From Tenrec ecaudatus (taxonomy: Eukaryota; Chordata; Mammalia; Afrosoricida; Tenrecidae): 64,000 nucleotides of DNA. Positions 55,235 to 64,000 of this stretch are shown here, in pieces. Under the pieces are notes generated by a model that was not told the DNA's origin, ran no database searches, and worked only from the letters and a program-made list of their open reading frames with translations. Location of the stretch: positions 38,643,501-38,707,500 of the forward strand of contig NC_134546.1 of assembly GCF_050624435.1 (NCBI RefSeq). Direction: 5' to 3'. The stretch's first letter is position 1. Each line of letters begins with the position of its first letter. The position numbers and the translations under genes were made by a program.

Positions 55235-56400
55235 GCCCCTTTTCTCAAGAGCTCTCAGCCACATTCTTCCCAGCGTTACATGTGTACACGCCTGTGCTTA
55301 GATCTCTGTATGTGCTCTTTGCCTCCTCATCCTTTCCTCTATTTCCTTTTACTTTCCTCTTGTCCCACCATCATGCTTGCCCTTCATTTGGGTTTCAGTA
55401 ATTCCTCTCGTTTACATTGCCCTTGATTAAGCCCCATCAGACATCCTATGGCCTCATCATCATCGATTTTAGATCACTTGTTGTTCCCTTATCCCTGGGT
55501 TTGTTGACAACACCCCTTCCTCTCTCCAATGCCCCCCTGAATCCTGTCCCCCTGCCCCCAAACCATTGGCTCTGTTGTTTTCTCCTCTGGATTGTTTATC
55601 CCGCCTATCTTATCTAGATAGACATGCAGAGACAATAATAAGCACAAAAACAAAAGACAGAGCAAAACAAAACAACAAAAGAAAACAAAAAGCAAAACAA
55701 TAATAATAACAAAAGCCAACCACACTAAAAAAAGAAAAGCCTATAAATAGTTCCAGGTCTGTTTGTTGACTTTTGGGAGTGTTTTCCAGTCCATTCTGAT
55801 GGGGTGCCATGCCCTGGCCCCAAAGTTTAATTTTGTATTCCCCGGGAGACTTCATTGCTTTGCTCCCCTTGCTGCTCCATTGCGTGCCCTTAGTGTTTTG
55901 CCACAGTGTGATGGGGACAGACCGGGCACAATTCCCAGTGTCTCCAGTGTTGTCCCCTGTGGTCAGTGAGGGACGTCGTGTCTCCTGGTGGGGCAGGCCC
56001 TATGGTCCTCTCTGTGCATTGGCTGCTCTGAGGAGGAATATCGTCCTCAGGGCTGGGTGGGCCAGGATGTGCTCCACTCGCTCTCCCTCCCCCTTCATTT
56101 GCTCCTGTGTGCTCTGATCAGACATGTCCCTCTCCCTGAGTTGTAGCTCCAGTGCTGTCCTCTGAAGTACATTCTTCTGAGGGGAGCATGGATAGCCACA
56201 AGGTTGGGATTGGGGTTGACCCGTAGACATCTCTATTGGTTCACTATTTCATGAAGGTATGTTGCATTCATGTCTTGGCTCACAGATTGAAGTCTGGTCC
56301 CTCTCTCTCTGTCCTGTGGAGATATAAACAATACCCTCCCCTTGGGTGGATTAGTGGCTGAGCTCTTCTTTACAGGCTCTCTGGAGAGGAACCTCCCCCC
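55235..56400 (-). mobile_element. L1-type LINE 3' region (copy H), without its tail
   Basis: It matches the distal part of copy C: CCTTTTACTTTCCTCTTGTCC, TTGTTCCCTTATCCCTGGG, the AACAAAACA-rich segment, ATAAATAGTTCCAGGTCTG and GTCCCTCTCTCTCTGTCC. It preserves the uninterrupted site (55744-55765) that carries the NDUFA4 insertion in copy C. Confidence 0.85.
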
Positions 56401-57459
56401 TCTTTTCCCCTCCCTGTCCTCGGATTCCTCACCAACAGTCCAGCCATGCCTGTGGCCAGGAGCCTCATCCATGCTGCTATCTCTTAAGCAGAGACAGTGA
56501 CAAAAACAGCTGTCTTATCTCTGTGATGGTTGTGGGAGTGAAGTCTGGCCATGGGCAATGTTGGACTCAGTAGAAACATCTGGAGGAAGGGAGGGAGGCG
56601 GAAAGGGAGGGAGAGAGGGAGAAAGGAGGAAGTAAAGAAGGAAGAAAATATATGTGCTTTAGGAAAGTGAAATGGCACAAGAAAAACCAATAGGGTGGGT
56701 GGGAAAAGGTGGTTTAATTTTAAAAAGAAAGGGAAAGAAATGGTTGAGACATGTGTGGCAAGACATGTAATTCCTCTGGGTCTCGGGAATTACCCCACCC
56801 ACCCACCTAGGCCACAATGACCCGATCTCGGGGCCTCCCCATGCTGCTCACACCTCAGAATCCCTGCTGAGCTGAACTGTGGGTGGGAATTTGATTTGCC
56901 CTTGGACTCTATGTGATATCCCCAAGATTCTGTGGCCTCTGCGGTCACCAGTCTACACTTGCTGGGTCACACAGTGATGGCAAGGACCCTGTCAACTTCC
57001 AGGCTGTCACAGTTGATCTTTGGCTTCACCTGGACATGCTCTAAGAGCTCATACAGCCACACACATGTGGTTCTGGGTTCCAAAGATGCCCCTAGAGTTT
57101 GCAGAAAAATACCGGCCACTGTGGTTGCTGGTCATTCCTGCCTTATGACCAATTGGACTCAGATCCGTGGTGGAGAAACCTGGAATGTCATTACAAAAGA
57201 TTAAGGGTGAAAAAAGGGGGCGGGGACGGGGAAAAACAAGATTATGGGTCAGGTCCCATTCATCACCAATGTAGGTTTTGCAATCATTTTCAAAACATTT
57301 TAGGCACGAACTGTGTGTTCTGACTACTGCACAAAGTCAGAAACTGCTAATGATCTAAGATGAACAATGAAAACTAACCCTCCACAGAGGAGTGCCTTAT
57401 GGGACCTCCCTTTGCTTTGAAAATCATAAAGAAAAGACATTTTATACTCTTGGCCCAGA
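56401..57459. other. Unassigned ~1 kb with polypurine tract
   Basis: 56582-56648 is almost pure purine with two interruptions. No gene is recognised. Confidence 0.45.
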
Positions 57460-57565
57460 AAGCTCTTCTCTTTCTTTGACTAACAAACCCCTAGTCACCC
57501 TTCAAGCTCCATGAAAAATGTCTCCTTTGTTGGAAGCCTTCCTTGACTCCCCCTAATCCAAGAAG
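57460..57565. mobile_element. L2-like fragment
   Basis: AGTCACCCTTCAAGCTCC, ATGTCTCCTTTGTTGGAAGC, CTTCCTTGACTCCCCC follow a common L2 3' phrase. Confidence 0.5.
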
Positions 57566-57859
57566 GCGGGGGTGGGGTGGGGGTGGTGGAGCCTTCTCCA
57601 TGTTTGAATATCCAGAAACATACAATCTTAACATCTGAGGGGCCGTGCTTTATCTGTGGACAAGCCCATCTCCAATAGTAGACACGGATGTAGAGAGCAG
57701 GGCCTTGTCTTATCTGTCTGAGCTGAGTTTCAACCATATGAATGGGTACGTGCTGGCCACCCAACGGCTGTGGAAGAACAGAAGAAGAAATCAGTGAAAC
57801 AAATGAAATAAACGGAGTTTAAAGTAATACATGCCTAAAGAGAAATCCTCTGCTGCGAT

Positions 57860-58280
57860 GCTGTTGCTAGGTGTTGAGTCGGTTCACAGCAACCCTATGA
57901 ACACTGCCCCGTCCTACACTAGCAATTGTTCCATTTGAACCCATAATCACAACCAGCCCATTTGCGGGGGGGGGGGGGTCTCCTCTTTTTTACTGATCCT
58001 CTGAGCTACAACAAAGTATGATATCCGTTGCTAGGCACTCATCTCTCCTGATAACATGTCCAAAGTGCATAAGACTAAGCCTCGCCATTCTTGCTTCTAA
58101 GGAGCATTCTGGTTGTACTTCTTCGACGACAGAAGTGTTTGTTCTTTTGAAGTCCATGACACATTCAATATTCTCCGCCAATACTACAATCCAAATGTAT
58201 CAATTCTTCTCCAGTAGTCCTTCTACATTGTCTAACTATCACATGTATGTGAAGTGATTGAAAATATCATGGCTTGGGTC
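57860..58280 (-). mobile_element. RTE-type LINE 3' end
   Basis: GCTGTTGCTAGGTGTTGAGT, then a G13 run at 57966-57978, CATCTCTCCTGATAACATGTCC, AGGAGCATTCTGGTTGTAC. The minus strand reads MARLSLMHFGHVIRRDECL. Confidence 0.82.
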
Positions 58281-58284
58281 TAAA

Positions 58285-58475
58285 CTCCAAAACCAAACTC
58301 ACTGCCATCAAGCCAATTCCAACTCAGAGGACAGAGTTGAACTGCTTCTGTGGGTTTCCAAGACTGTTGCTCTTTACAGGAGTAGAAAGCCTCATCTTTC
58401 TCCTCAGAGCCACTGAGGGAGTTTCAAACTGCTGGCCTTGAGGTTAGCAGATCAGTGAGTCACCAAGCATGGCCC
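58285..58475 (-). mobile_element. AfroSINE
   Basis: AACTCACTGCCATCAAGCC, GTGGGTTTCCAAGACTG, TTTCAAACTGCTGGCCTTG. Near full length, directly after the RTE copy. Confidence 0.88.
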
Positions 58476-59261
58476 CTGGGCTCCTGTCAACCACACCTTA
58501 ATCCTCAGAGTGACATCCTTGCATTTCAGCCCTTTAGAGACTTAAAGACCTCATTCAAATGTTGAACAGCAAGGAATGCCTCTAGTGCAATGGAATTAGA
58601 AGAAGGAATTTGGAATGTTCCCTTTGGAAGCTGTTATTCAATTACTTTTAAAATGAGCTCACTACTCTTAACAAGTTAAGTTAGCTGAGAAGTCTCTGGG
58701 GGTATTATAATTACAGACTTAATGACTCATTAAAACCTTGCACACAGGAGAGCTTCCCTTTGTAATATGCTCTCGCAGACAATGAACTCTGGGCTCCCTG
58801 CCTGGGAGACAACTACTCAGAGGTTTATCGTTGGCATGGCTTAGTCCAGAAGGCCTCTCTCCGCCATAAATGCCTATGTGTGCAGGATTCACTCTGCGTT
58901 TTAATTTCGCCTAAAACAGAAGTGATTAGGAGAGCTAATCTGCTACGCTACAACATTAGAGTAGTGCATGCCAAGACCCATGTCCAAAGAGTTCTAACGG
59001 CCCGCGCCTCCTCTCCTCCCACCGAGGTAGAACGCCAAGACTTGGGCAGAACTGGAGTTCACAACCCTGAGACTCACGCAGCACAAGACCGTGACACACA
59101 GAGGACGACCAGGAGGAAATCCTTGGAATTTAAAATCTTATTTACAGCCACATTCACTGCGCTCTGCACTGGCTTTCTTCAGGGGGTAAAAGACAGAGGC
59201 ATGTTCTTGAAAGAAGTAAACTGGATGGGAACAGATCTGTTAGCTCAACACCCGGGGGGGT
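58476..59261. other. Unassigned 0.8 kb
   Basis: The 131-codon frame at 58880-59275 has no recognisable motif. No repeat is seen. Confidence 0.4.
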
Positions 59262-59428
59262 ACCCATGCCACTGACGGTTCTGAGAAGAACTGCCCAGTT
59301 GGGTTTCCGAGGTGGCAGATCTTTACAGGAAGAGATGGCCTCATCTTTCTCGCACAGCGCGGCAGGTGGGTCCTAACTGTTGACTGTTGACTTAGTTGTC
59401 CAATGCTTAAGACACTCTTCTGCCAAAG
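59262..59428 (-). mobile_element. AfroSINE, diverged
   Basis: CATGCCACTGACGGTTCTG, TTGGGTTTCCGAGGTGGCAG, GGCCTCATCTTTCTCGC. Confidence 0.75.
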
Positions 59429-59438
59429 CTCCTTTGTA

Positions 59439-59510
59439 CAAGGGGGCTTTAAAAAGTTTGTGAAAAATAGAATTCAAAAAGAGTGTTCCACACACTTTTT
59501 GAAGTCCCTC
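59439..59510. mobile_element. Palindromic mariner-like MITE, right edge cut by an LTR
   Basis: AGGGGGCTTTAAAAAGTTTG on the left mirrors CACTTTTTGAAGTCCCTC on the right. The LTR at 59511 begins inside the last bases of the right terminal repeat. Confidence 0.75.
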
Positions 59511-60030
59511 TGAGGTAGTTAATTGTGCCAACCTGGCCGATAAACACATGTGGGGTTAATTGAAGGGCGGAGCAATAAATGGCTCCGTGAGCCTATCCTT
59601 TCTAGTCCTTGGGTCTCTTGCTCTCTTGTGGTTGGACCAGAGTGCAGCTGCCTTAGCCAGTTTTCTGCTTTAGCTGGCAAGGCTCACTTCCTGCAACACA
59701 TCCCTGAGGAGAAGCTAGATGAACCTACCCTGATGCAGCCCTGGGTACTGGAGCACCCATGTGGAGACCCCTGCCAGCGCTGAGATGTTTACACATTCAC
59801 TGACTTGGCTTTCTTCCTGCAGTCAGCATCATTGCGTGTGTTTTCTGAGATGGAGGAGGACTTTGTGGATTGGTGTTGGACATGGGGTAAATGAGTTAAT
59901 GTTGGACTTGTGGGCTTGGGCAGCACTGGGTTGGGATGTTTTCTTGATGCGCACTTACCCTCTATATAAAACTCTCTCTTATAAATGAGTTTCTGTGGAT
60001 TTGTTTCTCTAAAGTACCCAGACTAATACA
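59511..60030 (+). mobile_element. LTR (ERVL/MLT2-like), 520 bp
   Basis: It begins TGAGGTAGTTAATTGTGCC and ends CCCAGACTAATACA (TG...CA). CCTC precedes it and follows it (59507-59510 and 60031-60034). ATATAAAACTCTCTCTTAT near the end and GTTTCTCTAAAGTACCCAG align with the 301-763 copy, but the first half differs, so it is another subfamily. Confidence 0.8.
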
Positions 60031-60254
60031 CCTCTCTTGCCCCACACACCTGACACCCCTGACCTGGCAGGCCCACTGATGACTATAAAGCAAGCCATTG
60101 GCTCTGGTCCAAATAACTGAAGGTCAACAGCCAGATGCAAGATTCAGATCCAGCACAAAAGCAAGTAAGTGTCTACTCTTTTGGGAAGCAGAGCTCATCA
60201 TGGGGAGGACTGGCTTTCAACTACCAAACACTGAGAATAAGGGCCTAGCAAGTT

Positions 60255-60415
60255 GACACAAACTTTCAATATCATAGAGTAGAGCTGCTTTCTAGAATCT
60301 CTGGTGTATACATATTTGCCTCATCTTTTCCCCGCAGAGTAGCTCTTGGGATTTGAACTTCTGCTTTGGATTTAGCAGTCTGACACTTAACCCACTACTT
60401 GATCAAGACTCCTTT
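60255..60415 (-). mobile_element. AfroSINE, diverged
   Basis: ATAGAGTAGAGCTGCTTTC, GCCTCATCTTTTCCCCGCAG, GATTTGAACTTCTGC. Confidence 0.7.
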
Positions 60416-61124
60416 TGATGTCTGTCAGACACTGCAAATTGGAAAAGAAGCTTTGATTCGGTTGTAAGGTGCTTGAGGTTGGAAGGGAGACAGGTGTCAG
60501 CCATAGAGAATCTAGAAGGTGTGCAATCATTCGCCACAGATTTATAAGTAGGCACAAGGAAGCCTGAACCAGAGGAAGCCAGCTGACCTTGCACATTGGG
60601 TAACCTGACGCTGTCAGGGGGGGTAGCGCACCTCTCTTTAGGTGTCGAAGCTCCTCGTGGTGACTCCTCCCAGATCTCACCCTGTGGGTGCCTTTACCTG
60701 CATTCCGTTATCTTTAAGCTGTTACCATAGTTATGGCATCTTCTGTTAGTGCCGTGAATTGTTCCACAGGACAATTGGACCGAAAGGAGGAGGTGGTGCC
60801 TAGTTGGAAGTGGAGGGGGTCATGTGGATTCCCAGGTTTATAGCTGGTACCCACTGGCCCAGGCCCAGGGGAGAGCAAAAGGGCGGTGTGGGCAGCTGGG
60901 GTCTGAATGAAACAGAAAAGGAAGCTAAGGTTTCCAGAAGAGGCCCCTGGTGTGTGGAATGGAATTTGCTATTGGCCCCCGATTTGGCATTGGATGTGAG
61001 GGACCTTGGTCTCCCTGGACTGGTTTGCATCATTGTCAGTGAGGATGGGATTTCATAGAGCACATCCTGAGTCTCCCCTCCCTACTAGCATGCCTGGATC
61101 CCTCTCAAATCCTCATGAGCACCA
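60416..61124. other. Unassigned 0.7 kb
   Basis: No feature is recognised. Confidence 0.4.
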
Positions 61125-61285
61125 TTGTTCCCGAGTCCCTGCAGACTCATTGTAGCCCTGCAAGACAGAATGGAACTGGCTCATAGGGTGGCCAAGCCTG
61201 CCACGACTTTCTCCATGGCTCAGCTGCTAGGTTCAAGCCAGTCTTTCACTTAGCAGCTCGATCCTCAGCCACCAGGGCTCCTCCC
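61125..61285 (-). mobile_element. AfroSINE
   Basis: CGAGTCCCTGCAGACTCATT, GGTTCAAGCCAGTC, CACCAGGGCTCC head complement. Confidence 0.78.
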
Positions 61286-61851
61286 TCCAAAGTAGGAGGG
61301 ACAAAAGGTTAGGGAGCGAAAAATATAAGATCCTAACAACAACAAAAAGTATTAGCTCCTTGGCTTTGTCCGACCTGGGCACCTGTTTCCCCCAAATGTA
61401 TTTCTGGACTTGTTGGCTGTTTCCTTGCCGGGGCCCCTCCAAAGGCAGCCCTCTCAGGGCCAGAAGGGGCTCTCCTTCAGCTTAGGCGGTCTCCTCAGCG
61501 TTTGCCTCCATTTCCTAAAGAAAGAAGCTCACTTTTCCAGGGGACTCTGACACACTCTAGGTCAGTCTTCTTCCTGTGGGGTGCACAGCTGGTCCCTGGA
61601 TGCTATGCTGGACCCTGTGGTGCACGGTCCAGATGGCCCTTGAAGGACATGTCCTCCCGGGGTTCTCGGGGAGGTGTCTCTGCTGAACCGAGCAACCTTG
61701 CCTGAGTTCATGTCCCTTCCCCAAGGGCTGCTGGGACCAATGACTGACCTGCACACCACGATACAACAAGTTGATAGCTAAAACCTATTTTGTATAGACT
61801 AAATAATTAGCGCTTAATTTTATGTTGGCTGAAAAAAACCTGAAGAGTATA

Positions 61852-61852
<1 letters not shown>
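61286..61852. other. Unassigned 0.6 kb
   Basis: No feature is recognised. Confidence 0.4.

Positions 61853-61888
<36 letters not shown>
61853..61888. repeat. (CA)18 microsatellite
   Basis: A perfect CA run. Confidence 0.97.
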
Positions 61889-61890
<2 letters not shown>

Positions 61891-61893
61891 CCG

Positions 61894-61975
61894 GGGATTG
61901 GCTTCAAGAAGTTCATGGGAAAATTCCTTTACTTTTAATTCCATATGTCATGAACTTTTGGAAGCCCCTTGTTTA
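61894..61975. mobile_element. Palindromic mariner-like MITE
   Basis: GGCTTCAAGAAGTTCATGGG on the left and CATGAACTTTTGGAAGCCCC on the right are inverted copies. Confidence 0.75.
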
Positions 61976-62555
61976 TTTAATGATTCAGAAAAACGATGGA
62001 TAACAAAAAGGAAATATTACTATATTAAACAATGCTAGCTAATTTCAGAAGTTTTAAAATGCTGAGTCCATGTCTCATCTGTCTCACACCCTGGGAAGCA
62101 CGGTGGCTGTAGGCCTGCTATGTTTCCATCTGGAGAGAAAGAAAGTCCCTCCTCTCCGTCCCAAGCTGGTGCCTGGGGAGGTGGCCTGGAGCAGGAGAGC
62201 ACTGTGGCCTTCCCTATCTACTGAATGGTCAAATGGAGGACAGAGAAGCCACTTCATGGGCAAAACCCATAGAAATGGAAGCTAATGGCCTTTCAGGCAT
62301 TGAATCCAGGTGTGGAGGTAGGGGGCATGGTGGTTCTTCCTAACTGGCTTCTTCTCATTGGCATGTACAAAGTCAAGACGGGAAAAAAGTGTGACATCTT
62401 TCCTCCATTAAAAGAAATCGCAGGACTCTTCATTAAAGATGTCAAGTTCCTGAGCTGTGAGCATAAGAGTCACATGTTGAATCAGGGCTGCAGTATGTGC
62501 CTGCATGAAACATCTCGGGCATGTGGGCCTCTGAAGCCCAACACAGTAGGCATGG
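61976..62555. other. Unassigned 0.6 kb
   Basis: No gene or repeat is recognised. Confidence 0.4.
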
Positions 62556-62890
62556 TGTGTTAGGCTGGGCTCTCTAGGGAAACAAAGGCAGTGGCACCTG
62601 AATGTGTATGTCTAGAGAAAGGGATTTATATCCAGAACTGGCTCCCACGGTTGTAGAAGTGCATAAGTCCAGTCTGTGAGTCAGCTATAAATTGAAGGCT
62701 TCTCCTGACTAGTGTAGCTGCAGAGACGGATGCCTAGGAAGTAGGAAGATGAGCCAGGAGGGCCAGAGGCTGGTGGATACAGAACTGAGTGAATCCGAGG
62801 GTGCCTGAATGAATCCTAGGTCTGCAGTCCAGGATGGCTCGTCATAAAGTGATATAACGGAAGTCGTCAAACCAGATGCAGAATCCAGTT
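62556..62890 (-). mobile_element. LTR-like element, related to the ERVL-like family
   Basis: It begins TGTGTTAGGCTGGGCTCTC, then AGGGAAACAAAGGC and GGGATTTATATCCAG, a diverged version of the complement of the LTR 3' end seen at 47056. The far end is unresolved. Confidence 0.55.
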
Positions 62891-63443
62891 CCCACAACAG
62901 AAGTGAGCTAGCTTCTGCCCAGCCTCAATCTATACTACAGGTAAGCTATACCCTGAATGGACCTTCTCTCGGCTGTATACAGGGTGTAATCAAACTAAGG
63001 GGATGGTTCTCTCCTCATATGCTTACTGTAACTGCTTGACTGCTTCACAGAAGATCCCTTCATGGAACTGACCACACTGTTGGATCACCTCATGTGAAAA
63101 TCCACCCCCTACCCCGCCCTCCTGCAAGTTGACATAAAGCCTGTCACCCTGGAGCTGCAGTTCAAGGCTGGCGAGTGTGCGAAGGATAGACATTGTCAAG
63201 TCCAATTGAGAAGATGGCTTCTTTGGAGGGCTGAAGGAACATGCAAGAGTGAGGGAAGAGATGATTCAGGAAAGGCTTTTCAATTGAGGAGCCATGGCCT
63301 CTCCCTGATTGTCTTTCCTTCCATCTCCACCACCGAGCCTGTATGCTCTCCTCACCTCAAAACCCAATCCATAGCCAGACAAGGACCCTTAACATGTGAT
63401 AAGACTGAGACACTCACAGGACCGTCAGAGGGAAACCAAATCC
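62891..63443. other. Unassigned 0.55 kb
   Basis: A 60-codon minus-strand frame (63205-63023) has no identified domain. Confidence 0.4.
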
Positions 63444-63652
63444 GAAAAACCAAACTCACAGTCATTGAGTCGACGACGACTCCCAGTGACCCTATAGAAC
63501 ATGCTAGAACCACCCCTGTGAGTTTCCAAGACTGTAATTTTTTCATGGGAGTAGAAAGCCCTGTCTTTCTCCCATGGAGCAGCTGGTGGGCTCGAACTAT
63601 CAACCTTGTGGGTAGCAGCCCAAGGTGTAGATACTATGCTACCAGGGCTCCT
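63444..63652 (-). mobile_element. AfroSINE, well preserved
   Basis: AACTCACAGTCATTGAGTCG, GACTCCCAGTGACCC, CCCCTGTGAGTTTCCAAGAC, CTCGAACTATCAACCTTGTG, CTACCAGGGCTCC. Complete from tail to head. Confidence 0.92.
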
Positions 63653-64000
63653 TAAATTCTGCACACCAGGTGCCTTTCACCTCACCAGAGCCCTAGTCTT
63701 GATATGTGATGATACATCCAAAGTTGTAAAGAACTAGCGAAATCGCCCTGCCTTCCCAAATCTCTTCCTATTAGCTCCCACCCTGTCTAACTTAATTTCT
63801 AGCCACTTTACTGTGATGGCATTTCTGCATGCCAGTACCTACTCTCTAAGTTAAACCCTACCCCTCTTGTATCCTAAGGGCATGCTCTCAAAGAAGGGAG
63901 CTAGAGACCCGATGTTCCCTAGTGCCACAATCTGTCTTCCAAGTAGTTGAGTCTGGAGTTGGAAAGACAGGTGGGGAAATTCTCAGGTGGGGTTTGGTCC
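63653..64000. other. Unassigned 0.35 kb
   Basis: No feature is recognised up to the window end. Confidence 0.4.

Overview
The window is repeat-dense mammalian nuclear DNA and I find no functional protein-coding gene in it. The repeats point to an afrotherian genome, most likely a tenrec such as Echinops telfairi. The evidence is about 25 copies of the tRNA-derived AfroSINE, many pieces of an RTE/BovB-type LINE, eight copies of one LINE 3' region ending in AATAAA plus poly(A), two mariner carcasses, and two short hAT elements that look like SPIN. SPIN is reported from tenrec among mammals. The species call is inference from repeat content only.

Layout. 0-10 kb: a solo LTR inside an RTE copy, old L1 sequence, a SPIN inside a SINE, a mariner transposase pseudogene with another SPIN inside it, an LTR and an L1 3' end. 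10-25 kb: SINEs, L1 3' ends, a solo LTR at 15 kb, and a long L1 3' copy at 16.8-19.5 kb split by a processed pseudogene of NDUFA4. A CT microsatellite, L2-like sequence, a second mariner and the longest RTE copy (23.7-24.9 kb) follow. 25-45 kb: sparser, with MIR/L1 relics, two L1 3' ends, many SINEs and one CpG-rich island at 41.3-41.8 kb. 45-64 kb: an unclassified element with an internal direct duplication, a solo LTR, RTE pieces, an L1/MITE/L1 nest at 50.5 kb, an LTR-like block with CCAAT and TATA boxes on the minus strand at 54.8 kb, a final long L1 3' copy, palindromic MITEs and another LTR.

There is no operon, pathway or novel system that I can support. What the sequence does record well is insertion history: several nested insertions have readable target-site duplications (8 bp for SPIN, 5 bp for LTRs, TA for a MITE, about 12-15 bp for L1-driven events). 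All eight young L1-type 3' ends lie in the same (minus) orientation. That would fit an intron of a plus-strand gene, but no exon is visible. The only positive hint of regulatory DNA is the CpG island. Several long open frames were examined and set aside as chance ORFs in GC-rich or repeat sequence. Boundaries given for diverged repeats are approximate, judged by eye from shared segments within the window and from remembered family features, with no alignment run.
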